Shown: positions 18,294-28,450, numbered from the stretch's first letter. The stretch is DNA of 64,000 nt from Symbiodinium natans (GCA_905221605.1 CAJNDS010000779.1:1396001-1460000); one strand, 5' to 3'. The notes: a model not told the origin generated them from the sequence alone. Numbers and translations: made by a program.

Positions 18294-18388
18294 GTTGGGA
18301 GGAGCCGACTTACACGCAACCCAAGCACGGAAGGGAGAGAGGGGAGGGAGGGAGGGAGGAATGGAGGAAGGAATGAAGGAACGCAGGG

Positions 18389-18596
18389 ATGAAGAGACTT
18401 CGAACCGCCGACCCCAGCACTGAACCAGGCGCTGGTCGTCGAGGATGGAGTGGACCCCAATGCCGGGAAGCCAAAGATTCGATGGGGCGACTGCACGATG
18501 ATGGGTCCAGGTAACTTTCGTGCAGCCACAAGCGTGGTATTGCGAGAGGGTCTAGGGTTGCATGCGATTCACCGAACTGTAGCCCTCAGACCTTGA
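18389..18596 (+). CDS. Exon/ORF, hypothetical
   Basis: Reads ALNQALVVEDGVDPNAGKPK, IRWGDCTMMGPG, then NFRAATSVVLREGLGLHAIH to TGA. A CCAG/GTAACT donor occurs within it. Strong composition; a - frame overlaps. Confidence 0.5.
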
Positions 18597-18623
18597 AGCC
18601 TCCCAAGCCCTCATTAGAATATA

Positions 18624-18759
18624 GTGCAATCAGAATTTCAAGTGTCAGCATATCCCAACTCACCCCTAGTGAATTGGGGATTTTGCATGGAGGGCTTCGT
18701 TGCATGTCGATCTTGGGATCTTGACCATGCAGCGCTGCCACTGCTCAAACATTGCCGAG
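18624..18759 (+). CDS. Exon with telomere-like donor
   Basis: Reads SEFQVSAYPNSPLVNWGFCM then EGFVACRSWDLDHAALPLLK and ends CGAG at GTTTAGGG. Confidence 0.5.
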
Positions 18760-18939
18760 GTTTAGGGTTTAGGTTCAGGGTTTCGGATATTTGTGCTTAC
18801 ATGTTCTTCCTAGTGAATTCAGTAAGTAGTAGGTGCCTTAGACACCTTTTAGGGGATTCACATGGGGTACCTAACTTCCCAAATTCCCTACTGAGCACCA
18901 GTAAGAGAAATCCCCCTGCATGGGTAGTTCTCTGAACTA

Positions 18940-19085
18940 CGGTCCCTTTTGGGGGGGCCCAAAAAGAAACCGAGTTTTTTGACAACTACATAAGGTCAGT
19001 TGCCTAAATTATGGTCCCGTTTTGGGTCCCCTAAAAAAGTGGGGGCGCCTTATATTAAGGACCCCCAAAGGGACCATATTAAAGA
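18940..19085 (+). repeat. Family I element
   Basis: Carries CTACGGTCCCTTTTGGGG, AATTATGGTCCCGTTTTGGG and inverted GGACCCCCAAAGGGACC, with GGGGGCGCCTTATATTAAGG inside. Relatives at 31226 and 44045. Confidence 0.6.
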
Positions 19086-19277
19086 GAAGCGAGAATCCAT
19101 AACAGCCTCTAAGGACTGGGAGTAGGCCCTTCTTTCCCTTTTTTTAGGGTTGGGGTTGCCTTATAATCCCCGTAAAAACCAAAAAGGGTACCCTTTTTAT
19201 TCCTAGGAAACCCTAAACCCTACACCCTAAACCCTAACCCTAACCCTAAACCCTAAACCCTAAACCCTAAACCCTAA

Positions 19278-19353
19278 ACCGGCCTTGTGCCTTCAGCGAC
19301 GGACAGGTGGTGCCCGAGAACAACCGACCACTAGCCAGCGCCTTCGGAGTGGG
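19278..19353 (+). CDS. Internal exon between arrays
   Basis: Reads AFSDGQVVPENNRPLASAFG and ends at GTTAGGG. CCCTAAA array before, TTTAGGG array after. Confidence 0.5.
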
Positions 19354-19378
19354 GTTAGGGTTTAGGACTTAAGGTTTA

Positions 19379-19492
19379 GGGTTTGGTTTAGGGTTTAGGG
19401 TTTGGGATTTAGGGTTTAGGGTTTAGGGTTTAGGGTTTAGGGTTTAGGGTTTAGGGTTTAGGGTTTAGGGTTTAGGGTTTAGGGTTTAGGCT
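19379..19492 (+). repeat. Telomere-like array (TTTAGGG)n
   Basis: About 15 units with few variants. Confidence 0.95.
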
Positions 19493-19528
19493 GAGGCTTG
19501 AAAAAGGCTTCAGGGTTCAGGATTTTAG

Positions 19529-19626
19529 AGCCGCCCTCGTAATGCGGTTTGGCACCATTGGGCACCCTTCTCGTAGGCACCCCCTCAGAGCAGACCTTAG
19601 CTCAGAAAGGGCTGCAGCTACATGGG
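19529..19626 (+). CDS. Internal exon
   Basis: Acceptor AGGATTTTAG. Reads AALVMRFGTIGHPSRRHPLR then ADLSSERAAATW; donor GTGCCC just before a CCCTAAA array. Confidence 0.5.
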
Positions 19627-19762
19627 GTGCCCTAAACCCTAAACCCTAAACCCTAAACCCTAGCCCCTAAACCCCTAAACCCCTAAAACCCCTAAAACCC
19701 CTAAAACCCCTAAAACCCCGAAACCCCAAACCCTAAACCTTCAGGGGTTAGGAGCTGAGCAG

Positions 19763-19810
19763 AACATGCGTAGTTGTGAGCTCCGTTCCTTTGCTTCGTC
19801 CTCGTCCGAG
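19763..19810 (+). CDS. Short internal exon
   Basis: Acceptor GCTGAGCAG, donor GTTTTTG, phase 0/0, NMRSCELRSFASSSSE. Confidence 0.4.
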
Positions 19811-20061
19811 GTTTTTGTAACAAGGCGGTAGAAACCAGACCCCTGGCAGGTTTCCAAAAAGTAGGTTTCTAAGAATGACCCCATAGTAGTACAGGGTACT
19901 ATTTGGGGGTTCTACTTTTTGGATCCTCCCGGGGGTCTGGGAATGTAGAGCCTACAGAGAGTGATATCTCTTGCGCAAATTTTAGCACGGCTGAGGGGTT
20001 CCTTTTGTCGCCTCGGAAGCTGGCTTGTACATTCCCTAAACCCTCAACCCTAAACCCTAAG

Positions 20062-20139
20062 AGGCAGATTTCGGTGATCTTGACCGACAACTGGATGCGT
20101 CGCGCTCAGTGGAACTGTCTGGGACGCTCACTTGGCTCA
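20062..20139 (+). CDS. Internal exon following array
   Basis: Begins at the end of a CCCTAA array and reads RQISVILTDNWMRRAQWNCL; donor GTCTGTG, phase 0. Confidence 0.45.
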
Positions 20140-20197
20140 GTCTGTGGGGTTGCTTTCAACTCTGCCCAGTGCAACACCGGGGTCGGAAGAATTCCGC

Positions 20198-20285
20198 GTT
20201 GGTATTTCCTTCTGGTCCCTCTGTAAGTATACTAGACTAACCCTCCAAAAGCCTATTCTAATGATTGAGGCCCCTATATTAACCT
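20198..20285 (+). mobile_element. Family F element (partial)
   Basis: TTGGTATTTCCTTCTGGTCCCTCTGTAAGTATACTAG ... GAGGCCCCTATATT; matches F copies at 34362, 36736 and 48393. Confidence 0.6.
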
Positions 20286-20424
20286 TTTTTACCTCGCAAA
20301 AAGGGGTAAGACAAAATGTTGGTGCAGTCACCTTTTTTTTTCTTAAGGGTCTTTAGCCGAAGGTTAAGCCTATACCGATCTGCTGCAATCTGCTGTAAAC
20401 TTCCGGCTCGACTGCCCACTCTAG

Positions 20425-20493
20425 CCAATTACCGGGAATTCCCTGCTGAAGAATTCGTCCGGCTCTCTGCGGGCAGCGTCGCTATAGCACAGC
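20425..20493 (+). CDS. Internal exon
   Basis: Acceptor GCCCACTCTAG, reads NYREFPAEEFVRLSAGSVAI, donor GTGGAA immediately before a CCCTAAA array. Confidence 0.5.
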
Positions 20494-20582
20494 GTGGAAC
20501 CCTAAACCCTAGAAACCATAACCGTAACCCCTAGACCCTAAACCCTGAACCCTAAACGCACGTACCTGGCCAAGGATCTCAG

Positions 20583-20666
20583 ACTCCTAACTTCTATTCG
20601 CAAATTAGGATCATCCATGTCGTTGGACTTGGGGGCAGCTTACTTAGGCTTGAGCCGTTCGCTGGG
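20583..20666 (+). CDS. Internal exon
   Basis: Acceptor GGATCTCAG, reads LLTSIRKLGSSMSLDLGAAY then LGLSRSLG; donor GTTTGTGG leading into TTTAGGG. Confidence 0.5.
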
Positions 20667-20882
20667 GTTTGTGGTTTAGGGTTCAGGGTTTCGGGCTTAA
20701 GGTTTCAGCTCGGTTTGCAAAGACTGGCACACACACACACACACACGCAAAGCAACATGTTGCAATGGGATGCATTTAATATAACGGGGTACGGGGTTTT
20801 GATAAATCCGGGGGCCTCCTCATCGCTCTAGGGCTTCTTCCATAGCATGTCAGATTCTGCCGATAGAGCAACTGCACCTCAG

Positions 20883-20946
20883 ATGTCCTCGAAGATCTCC
20901 AGATTCTCCTGGGCCGGGGCCTTGTTCTATGCAGCAGTCGAATGCG
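20883..20946 (+). CDS. Exon with possible start codon
   Basis: Acceptor TGCACCTCAG directly before ATG. MSSKISRFSWAGALFYAAVE, donor GTTTGTCC. Could be internal or, via trans-splicing, a first exon. Confidence 0.45.
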
Positions 20947-20991
20947 GTTTGTCCTGGGGTTGAGTGAGAGAGAGAGAGAGAGAGAGAGAGA

Positions 20992-21111
20992 CTACTATTT
21001 GCTCAAGAACCCCCCCCCCCCCAAAAAAAAAACACGAGACAATAATCCCTGTTTTGCTCTTGTCTGGAAGAATTTGTTTTTTGGGGGCGCAGGTTCTTAT
21101 GCAATTTGTAG
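20992..21111 (+). mobile_element. Family B element
   Basis: CTACTATTTGCTCAAGAACC, a C/A homopolymer, AGACAATAATCCCTG, then GGTTCTTATGCAATTTGTAG. Flanked by GAGAGAGA and GAGAGGGT (6/8). Arms are inverted repeats. Confidence 0.75.
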
Positions 21112-21168
21112 GAGAGGGTTAAGTGAAGATCACAGTGCATCCCGCCAGTGCCCCCCCCCCCCCCCAAG

Positions 21169-21246
21169 CCCTTCATCTCGATCCCTGAGGATCAGAACGA
21201 CAGGACGGTCAGCATCTACGTGCCCTTCGATGGCGCCGTCGACCCA
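21169..21246 (+). CDS. Internal exon
   Basis: The acceptor is a C-run ending CCAAG; donor GTAGTC; phase 0/0. 26 codons reading PFISIPEDQNDRTVSIYVPF. Among the most protein-like exons here. Confidence 0.55.
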
Positions 21247-21384
21247 GTAGTCTCCCTAAAGAAGGTCAACCCTAAAAGGCCCCGTGAACTGCAAAGTTCT
21301 GTGAAAACCCTGAACAAGACACCAAAAAGAAAAAAAGACCCGATCATCCACTGTAAAAGTTTTGTGAGAACCCGAATCAAGAGA

Positions 21385-21522
21385 AACCCTAAACCCTAAA
21401 CCCTAAACCCTAAACCCTAAACCCTAAACCCTAAACCCTAAACCCTAAACCCTAAACCCTAAACCCTAAACCCTAAACCCTAAACCCTAAACCCTAAACC
21501 CTAAACCCTAAACCCTAAACCC
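21385..21522 (-). repeat. Long telomere-like array
   Basis: About 20 perfect CCCTAAA units. Confidence 0.97.
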
Positions 21523-21523
21523 T

Positions 21524-21582
21524 CCCGACTTGTCTGAAGCAATTGGTCGCAGGGCTCTGGGCTCATGTCATGGCTTTGCTAG
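21524..21582 (+). CDS. Exon after array
   Basis: Reads PDLSEAIGRRALGSCHGFA; donor GTCTGC, 4 bp before a family C element. Confidence 0.4.
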
Positions 21583-21587
21583 GTCTG

Positions 21588-21755
21588 CTTGGAGGGTTTT
21601 GGGTTTAGGGTTTAGGGTTTAGGGTCTAGGGTCTAGGGTTTAGGGTTTAGGGTTCATGGGTACTGATAAGTAGGGTTACAAGTAGGGTTAGTATGGTCAG
21701 ACCTCGTTATCCGCTTGTGTCGGGTACTTCTAATCCCACTGATAAGACCTCCAAG
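21588..21755 (+). mobile_element. Family C element split by a telomere-like array
   Basis: CTTGGAGG, then a TTTAGGG array (about 21596-21652), then TTCATGGGTACTGATAAG ... GATAAGACCTCCAAG. The array sits at the same arm position as in the copy at 17190. Confidence 0.75.
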
Positions 21756-21828
21756 TAGGTTGAGCAGGTTCTTGTCTCATCAGAGGGGCTATGCCCCTAA
21801 ACATATGACTTGGCCCGGAAGCCCCCAG

Positions 21829-21878
21829 CCACCCAAACAGCGAAAAATCATCACTGGAGACTCAAGCACAAGTCCTAA
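21829..21878 (+). CDS. Terminal exon, basic
   Basis: Acceptor GAAGCCCCCAG, reads TQTAKNHHWRLKHKS to TAA. Confidence 0.4.
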
Positions 21879-22315
21879 AATTGCCGGCTAACATAAAGCG
21901 AGGTTCAAGTACCAGGGTTTAGGGTTTAGGGTTTGGAGTCCAGCTGCAAAAAAAGGGTTTAGGGTTTAGGGTTTAGGGGAGGTGCGCAGTGCGCTGCTGT
22001 AGCTTCAAGGGCTTAGGGTTCTTGGCGGTGCTCGGGCCAATAAAGTTCGGATGATCTAGATCCAACTCTCACCGCGGAAGGCCCTACAATGCCCTAAACC
22101 CTAAACTCCTAAACTCCTAAACCCTAAACTCCTAAACCCTAAACCCTAAACCCTAAACCCTGCAAGCGTGCGTCGCGCAGCGATTGGGCTCTCAGAGGGT
22201 CGACGAGGCCCTGCAGGGCGGCCAAGATCCTGACCGCCCGGCGCCTTGCTGCTCGCAGTACGGCTTTTCGGGTGCTGGGCGATTTTGTGTGTTTTCCGCA
22301 AGTTCCGAACCCCCC

Positions 22316-22467
<152 letters not shown>

Positions 22468-22601
22468 AATCCCAACAAATCCCCATAAATCCCCATAACA
22501 GCGAGAATGCTGACAACGCTCCAACCTCAATTAACTTAGGTGCGAGCGAGACGTGTAGACCTAAACCTTACAGGCCTTGCCCAAAATCGCGGTGGTTTCA
22601 G

Positions 22602-22659
22602 ATTCAATGCTCAAGCTTTGGGGGTCGTACGGAGGTGCCCCAGTCGACCGAAGTTTTGG
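22602..22659 (+). CDS. Internal exon
   Basis: Acceptor GTGGTTTCAG, reads IQCSSFGGRTEVPQSTEVL, donor GTGGGT. Confidence 0.4.
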
Positions 22660-22847
22660 GTGGGTAGTCTCCGGCAGTCTTTTACCAGGCATATGAACAC
22701 CCAGTTTTTTCAATAAGACAGGCTTACAGAAATAGCAACTGTCCACTAACCCTAAACCCTAAGCTCCACACCCTAAACCCAAGTCCTCTAACCCTAAACC
22801 CTCATCCCTAAGTCTGCTCTTCTGGACCCTGAATGGAGGCTCACAAG

Positions 22848-22894
22848 ATGCCGGGCATCGACTACTCCAAGTTTGACAAGATCGAGGAACCAAA
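22848..22894 (+). CDS. Candidate first coding exon
   Basis: ATG followed by MPGIDYSKFDKIEEP, donor GTGTCG, then a CCCTAAA array. An N-terminus of the form DYSKFDKIE resembles those of Hsp90 co-chaperone-type proteins such as Cdc37; this is only a resemblance over a few residues. Confidence 0.45.
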
Positions 22895-22989
22895 GTGTCG
22901 AAACCCTAAACCCTAAACCCTACAATGACTCAAGGGTGAACCTTGCATAGACCTTAAGGGATGAGCTCAAAAGAGTTTGTAGTACCCTT

Positions 22990-23240
22990 AGGGCGTTGGG
23001 GGGGAACCCCGCACAACCCCGAACCCCGCGCAACCCCGACCCCCCGCCAACCCCGCGCAACCCCGCGCAACCCCACGAACGCTGCGGAACCCCGCCAGGA
23101 CCAACCCACCAACCCCGCGTCACATAGCGCGGAAGAGTCCAAGCCACCCGGGAGGGGGGGAGGGGGGGGAGGGGGGGGCAGGGGGGGGGCAGGGGGGGGG
23201 GGGGGGGGGGGGGGGGGGGGAGGGGGGAGCGGGAGGGGTA
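22990..23240. repeat. AACCCCGCGC repeats and G-run block
   Basis: Short AACCCCGCGC-type repeats (22998-23130) followed by an almost pure G tract (23150-23235). Confidence 0.9.
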
Positions 23241-23676
23241 AACCCTAAACCCTACCCCCCAAAAAACCAGAAACCCGAAGCCCTAAACCCTAAACCCTAG
23301 AGAGAGGCGGCTCACAAGTTCAGGGTCTGTAGAATTAGTCGGGCCTTGGGTGCCCTTTTGGAACATGTGGGGTTTGGAACAATAAAGAGGGTTTATAGGG
23401 TTTAGGGTTTAGCGATTAGGGTGCCCTGAACCCTAAGCTGCTCCCGTCCATAGGAACCACATGAGCACTAAAATTGGGACCATCTCCCCTATACTACTAT
23501 ATTCCTTATTGAGGTATATGAACCATAAACCCTTTTAGGGTTCATTTGGTTCTCAAGTTTTCCTCTGCGTGCGAGACAGGCGCGCGACGCGACATGTGTA
23601 TGTAACAGGGGGCGGGCCCCGCGACACACCCGGGGTGTTTTTGATTCATGGCCTGTAGGCTCAGGTAGGCTAGTAG

Positions 23677-23853
23677 TTGATCACCCGCCGGAAGGACTCC
23701 GATGACGAGCAGCCGAAGAATCTTGGCGCAGGGAGTGAGTGTGAGAGCGAGATGCAGCTCTCATCGGACGAATTACGAATGATAGCGAACGTTCGAAACC
23801 CCAAGCCGCCAGCAAAACCCAATATCTTCCCTGCTTCTTCCAGTGGGTTTTGA
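23677..23853 (+). CDS. Terminal exon, acidic then proline-rich
   Basis: After an acceptor GGCTAGTAG, 58 codons: KDSDDEQPKNLGAGSECESE, MQLSSDELRMIANVRNPKP, then a Pro/Ser-rich end to TGA. Good composition; likely a disordered tail. Function unknown. Confidence 0.55.
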   Translation: MITRRKDSDDEQPKNLGAGSECESEMQLSSDELRMIANVRNPKPPAKPNIFPASSSGF

Positions 23854-24062
23854 ATGCTTGGGGTTCGGGTTTTTCGGGTTTAACCTAACGAGATCTCCAG
23901 CCAGGTGAGTGGCACACCATCCCTTTGTAAGCTCTCAACCTCTACCAGGGTTTAGGGCTTAGGGTTTAGGGTTTAGGGCTCAGGGTTTTAATTCTTCCCT
24001 TTTAAACGGCTGTTGGGGCAGGAAGGCCTCTCTGGCCTCCGCTGGGCCTCTCCTCTCTCATC

Positions 24063-24298
24063 CACTATTTGCTTGAGAACCTCCCCCCCCCCCCCCCTCC
24101 CCCCGGAAAAAAAAAAAAAATCCTAAATATTCTTCTTGTAAGGGCAATATATATATTTATGTATTACTATCTTACATGTATATATATATATATATATATA
24201 TGTTTAATTCTACTTCTGTTATTTATTTATTTTATTTATTTATTTATTTTTTTTTTTTGAGGGGGGGGGGGCGGGGGGCGTTCTTAAGCAAATAGTAG
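24063..24298 (+). mobile_element. Family B element with simple-sequence expansion
   Basis: CCACTATTTGCTTGAGAACC at left and GTTCTTAAGCAAATAGTAG at right. The core is expanded by C-, A-, TA-, TTTA- and G-runs. Confidence 0.75.
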
Positions 24299-24486
24299 TT
24301 TTTGGTAAACCTGCCGGACCTATGAAGCTTTAACCACTAAACCCAAAGACCTAGCCAATATCAATCTCAAACCTCAAGCCCTAAACCTTACAGGCCTTGT
24401 GTCGCTAATGTGTGAGTCACTTCTCTCTTTTGGGTGAGCAACCCTAAACCCTAAACCCTAAACCCTAAACTCTACTGGGAAGTCAG

Positions 24487-24536
24487 TTCTTCCTGCTCCA
24501 CGACCCGGCTACTTCATGCTTGAGAAGGACTCCTAG
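24487..24536 (+). CDS. Exon-like segment
   Basis: Acceptor GGGAAGTCAG, reads FFLLHDPATSCLRRTP. Confidence 0.35.
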
Positions 24537-24648
24537 ACCCTAGACTCCCTAAACCCTAAACCCTAAACCCTAGACTCCGTAAACCCTAAACCCTAAACCC
24601 TAAACCCTAAACCCTAAACCCTAAACCCTAAACCCCCCAACCTGCAAG

Positions 24649-24756
24649 CTAAGCCCCAGGAGGCCGTCACCGTCACCACCGCCTGTGGCCGAGCCCGCCG
24701 GCCCGGCAGCACCGGTGCAGCTTCCTGAAGAGCCACTTCGGAGAGGAAGTCAGGGG
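24649..24756 (+). CDS. Internal exon, proline-rich
   Basis: Acceptor CAACCTGCAAG, reads LSPRRPSPSPPPVAEPAGPA then APVQLPEEPLRRGSQG; donor GTTGGGGTTTAGGG, a repeat-derived donor. Phase 0/0. Confidence 0.5.
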
Positions 24757-24859
24757 GTTGGGGTTTAGGGATTAGGGTTTAGGGTCCAGGGGTCAAAAAG
24801 GGTTTAGGGTTTAGGGGTTGGGGTTTCGGGTTTAGGGTTTGGGGTTTAGGGTTTAGGGT

Positions 24860-24958
24860 TTGGGATGTTCCCCTTTATGCGCACAGTCAATTGGGAATTA
24901 GTATGGGAGGGTCCTATACTCCCCACAAAGGACTGTTAGTTAAGGGGGAACATGCCAA
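24860..24958 (+). mobile_element. Family A element
   Basis: TTGGGATGTTCCCCTTTA and AAGGGGGAACATGCCAA. The left flank is a TTTAGGG array, so a target duplication is not visible. Confidence 0.7.
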
Positions 24959-25019
24959 TCAGGGGGGGGGGGGAGGGGTTGGGCTTCGAGCTTCTGATTC
25001 TTGACCCTACACCGCAAAG

Positions 25020-25131
25020 GCCCGGGCTCTTCTGGCAAACTGAGGCACTGCAGGCCCCTCGCGGACGTGCCGAAGCTGGAGCTGCCAGACGGAGATTGGC
25101 TGAGTTATTACCAGACCCTGCGCCGCAGTAA
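25020..25131 (+). CDS. Exon-like segment
   Basis: Reads PGLFWQTEALQAPRGRAEAG then AARRRLAELLPDPAPQ, ending at TAA or a nearby splice site. Confidence 0.4.
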
Positions 25132-25160
25132 TTTTTTTTTGTCGGAGGGTCTTGCGAAAC

Positions 25161-25244
25161 CTACGAGTTTGCTTAAGACTCCCCCCAAAAATATGAGATG
25201 TTCTTCCTTAAGACAGGGTACTATTTGTTGGAGTTCTTTAGTAG
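25161..25244 (+). mobile_element. Family B element, diverged
   Basis: TTTGCTTAAGACTCCCCCC, AAAAATATGAGATGTTCTTCC, then GAGTTCTTTAGTAG. Confidence 0.55.
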
Positions 25245-25381
25245 AAGCGTCCCGAAGCCGAGGGGCCTCTAAGCCCCTAAGAAACTTGCCTCGGTGGCAC
25301 TTCCATGAGCCCTAAACCCTAAACACCCTTAGGGTTCAGGGTTTAGGGCTTAGGGCTTAGGGCTTAGGGTTTAGTGCCCAG

Positions 25382-25450
25382 GAGCAAGATGACGGCGCCG
25401 CAGAGGATGCAGACGTCGCCTGGCTGCTTATAGTCTCAGCAGCTGAGTAG
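25382..25450 (+). CDS. Terminal exon
   Basis: Acceptor TAGTGCCCAG, reads EQDDGAAEDADVAWLLIVSA to TAG, directly followed by the GTAGCC edge of a family G element. Confidence 0.45.
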   Translation, partial: EQDDGAAEDADVAWLLIVSAAE

Positions 25451-25546
25451 GTAGCCTTTATGGGTAGACGTATCCCTACCCTAATTGGAAGGCTCACCTT
25501 TTTTCGTGGCCCTGGCTAATTACTGAGCAACTGGGAAGTGCTGAGG
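25451..25546 (+). mobile_element. Family G element
   Basis: GTAGCCTTTATGGGTAGACG ... GAAGGCTCACCTTTTTTCG ... TTACTGAGCAACTGGG. Partner copy at 61845-61946. Confidence 0.55.
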
Positions 25547-26254
25547 CCCTAGAACCCACAGCAGCCCAATTTGAACACGACTCATCTGGGTAACAAAGCG
25601 AGCTCTCTTGACACAAGGTCCCACACCCGCGACATCCAATTTACCTATTCGCCCACATCATACCCTGTACGGTTTCTATGTTGAGAGCACAGGCAGGGAT
25701 GCCATGAGGTCGGTTTCAATTGAAGTAAACAGGAGCTTAGAAGGACTATCAGCATCATCCCCTTGCAACTTCCTATAAAGCCCAGACCCCAACCCAAAAC
25801 CCTTAACCCCAAAAACCCTACCTGCTTGGCGGGGTGCCAGAGAACAACTCCCCAAAACCCTCATATTGTACCTAACACACCTATGTGAAATGACTGATTT
25901 TCGGAGGCGAAGCCCCCCAGCCTTCAGCCCAGAACTGGGTTAAGGTTTTAGGAGTTTTGGGGTTCACAGGGTTGGGGGGACTATAAAGGAGCTCTTTGAT
26001 GGTGTAAGGTTTGGGCTTTTTGTTTGTCGGAGTTTTTGGGCTTGTAGGGTTTAGGGTTTTCAAGATCCAGGATTCACTTGGGGTCTATCATTGTATGACG
26101 GGGTGGTTTAGAGGCGCTGCCGTGTGTCGCATCTGAACTTAGAGTGTTTGTAGGGTTCAGGGATGACCCCCTAAATCCGTAACTGGCCCGTAGACCTAAA
26201 CCCTAAACACTCAAGCCTGGACCCTAAACCCTAAACCCTAAACCCTAAACCCTG

Positions 26255-26345
26255 TATTACCACTGGCACAAGTCAGAGAAGGACAAAGGACACTGTGCGC
26301 CTCCCTGGCTCGTCCGAGCGCGAGCGACGAAAATCCCTACACCCG
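26255..26345 (+). CDS. Exon after array
   Basis: Reads YYHWHKSEKDKGHCAPPWLV then RARATK. The CTGGCTCGTCCGAGCGCGAG part is shared with 54182 (see findings). Confidence 0.4.
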
Positions 26346-26367
26346 TATCCCAAAACCTACTATAGCG

Positions 26368-26480
26368 GTCGGAACAATTATTATTCTTATTCCCTTATGG
26401 CAATCACCCCCCCCCCCCCCCCCCCCCCAAAAAAAAACCTAAGGCCCCTATTTTACCGTAGCCCAAAACTTACCGGTTAG
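26368..26480 (+). mobile_element. Family F element with C-run
   Basis: GTCGGAACAATTATTATTC, TTCCCTTATGG, an expanded C/A tract and AAGGCCCCTATTTTACC. Confidence 0.6.
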
Positions 26481-26556
26481 AGTCTTTTGGGCGAGGCTCG
26501 TGCATCTCTGGAACTCCGCGAACCAGGAGGAGCGCGTGGAGCCTCGCGGCCCCAAG
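26481..26556 (+). CDS. Internal exon with GTAAACCC donor
   Basis: Acceptor ACCGGTTAG, reads VFWARLVHLWNSANQEERVE then PRGPK; donor GTAAAC formed by GTAAACCCTAAAC. Confidence 0.5.
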
Positions 26557-26750
26557 GTAAACCCTAAACGGTTTAGGGTTTGGGGTTTAGGGTATTGCTT
26601 GGTGGTCTCTTTAACAGGGTTTCTGTTCTGTAGGGGTTCTTAGTAGGGTATCTTAACCTAAACCGTCCCAAGCCCGAATCGGCTTTTATCGGCCCCTAAA
26701 CCCTATATAGCCCTAAACACTGATAAGCCCTACACCCTGAACCCAACGCC

Positions 26751-26826
26751 ACGCCCTGCAATGGTGACTTCAGCTCAGTTAGCCGGGAGGCAACAAAAAT
26801 CAGCGCTCTGGCTAACTGGCCTGACC
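26751..26826 (+). CDS. Exon with GTAAACCC donor
   Basis: Reads TPCNGDFSSVSREATKISAL then ANWPD; donor GTAAACCCTAGAC. The start is not fixed. Confidence 0.4.
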
Positions 26827-27437
26827 GTAAACCCTAGACCCGAAGCCTAAAACCCTAAACACTGAACACTAAACCACGAAACACGAAACACGAAACACGA
26901 AACCCTGACCCGTGGTGCCAGTTAGTCCCGCCGAGCCGAGACCCTGAAGCCTCGCCTCGTGCGAAGTGAGGGTCGAAGCCCAACCTTGACACCTCCGGTG
27001 GTTTGGGGCTCAGGGTTATCTACCTTAAGAACCCAAAAACCTACTCTTTTGTAGGTTACCTTAAGAAAGCCTATAAGCTACTTTTGTGTAGGTCATCTAG
27101 GGCTTGAGGGTTACGATACTATATTGGGGGAGGCACTGCAGGGCAACGCAAAAGGGAGTAAGTTCCCCTAGAACGCCCCCAAACGCCCTTGTATAGTTTT
27201 CGTTTAAGAAAGATCTTGTTAAGAGAGCTTGAGTGTCTCAAGAGTGCAAATCCAAAGCGGGGCTTGACCACCTAACATATCTCAGTTCTCAACCAGACCA
27301 CCCTAAATCGTTTAGATGGAAGGCCTTATTTACTACGGAATTGCTCCATTTCAGGTTTAGGGCTTTCGGTTTGGGGGCTGAGGGCTTGGGGCTTTGTGAA
27401 GCCTAAGCATACGGCTTAGGGGCGGCGACTAGCACAG

Positions 27438-27487
27438 GGGCAACTTCGGCTCTAAGCCTTGCAAGGGCAGCACAAACTGCAAAGTGA
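27438..27487 (+). CDS. Short terminal exon
   Basis: Acceptor CTAGCACAG, reads ATSALSLARAAQTAK to TGA, followed within 5 bp by GGGTTAGGG. Confidence 0.35.
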
Positions 27488-27489
27488 CA

Positions 27490-27567
27490 GGGTTAGGGTT
27501 TAGGGTTTAGGGTTTAGGGTTTAGGGTTTAGGGTTTAGGGTTTAGGGTTTAGGGTTTAGGGTTTAGG
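27490..27567 (+). repeat. Telomere-like array (TTTAGGG)n
   Basis: About 11 units. Confidence 0.96.
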
Positions 27568-27692
27568 GGCACTGCAATTCAGAATCCGCATGCTCCTGCC
27601 TAAGCCCTATAACCCTAAACCTCTATAGACCCGAGACCCCCCCCCCCCCCCTCCCCGTACTCCCAACGAGTAAGATACAAAAAGGCCCTCAG

Positions 27693-27733
27693 GAAGCCGA
27701 GATGAATACACCTCTTCGTGGGTCCTTCCTATA
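27693..27733 (+). CDS. Short exon
   Basis: Acceptor GGCCCTCAG, reads EAEMNTPLRGSFLY and runs into CCCTAAA. Confidence 0.35.
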
Positions 27734-27804
27734 CCCTAAACCCTAAACCCTAAACCCTAAACCCTAAACCCTAAACCCTAAACCCGCTCCTCGTCGCCGC
27801 TGAG

Positions 27805-27901
27805 GTTCCTGCGTCACCTCATAGACCTGATCAACAACCCAGCGATCTCAAACAGGATAAAGGGCGGCCAGGAAGTTCTCAAGGCATCTGAGCCGATTTG
27901 A
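27805..27901 (+). CDS. Terminal exon
   Basis: Acceptor GCCGCTGAG, reads FLRHLIDLINNPAISNRIKG then GQEVLKASEPI to TGA. Strong composition. Confidence 0.5.
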
Positions 27902-28081
27902 GAGATTGGTTTAGGGCTCAGGGTTTCGGATTTTGGGGCCGATTTTGGGGGGAGGGTGTTCAGGGTGCAATCCTCGCCTATTGGCTGGGTAAGCAAGGCC
28001 TTTTTTGCATTTTTGCCCATATTGGAGGATCATACTTCGGAATATTATCTATGCTTAAGACCCTAAACCCTGAACCCTAGT

Positions 28082-28113
28082 AAGGACTGTTTGCATAAGG
28101 GGGAACATCCCAA
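28082..28113 (+). mobile_element. Family A right half
   Basis: AAGGACTGTTTGCATAAGGG ... GAACATCCCAA. The left half is replaced by CCCTGAACCCTAG telomere-like sequence. Confidence 0.65.
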
Positions 28114-28183
28114 TACTAGTAACCCTAAACTCTAAACCCTAAACCCTGAACCCTAAACCCGAAAGCCAGTAGTAGCGCGTAAG

Positions 28184-28288
28184 ATCCCGGCATTCTTGGG
28201 GGTGTCGAGGAGTCGAGCATGAGAATCTCGGAAGCCAAGGATTTGGATGCCAACTTCTACCACGGAGTGACTTTCCCAGAGGACCCGG
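28184..28288 (+). CDS. Internal exon with telomere-like donor
   Basis: Acceptor GCGCGTAAG, reads DPGILGGVEESSMRISEAKD then LDANFYHGVTFPEDP and ends at GTTTAGGG. Very protein-like. Confidence 0.55.
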
Positions 28289-28450
28289 GTTTAGGGTTTA
28301 GGGTTTAGGGTTTAGGGTTCAGGGTAAGACTCAGCGAAGCTGAGCAACACGAGTATGCAAGAATTCAAGTCTAGGTGCCATGTTGAGAAGTCCCTGAAGA
28401 AAGCCTGAACCTGAGACAGGGTTTATAGGGTTCGTGTTTCTCTTTCTGAG

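Noticed and set aside
3597-19312. Repeated word AGGTGGTGCCC at 3595, 15335 and 19300
   Set aside because: Only 11 bases are shared and the flanks differ, so it is probably coincidence.
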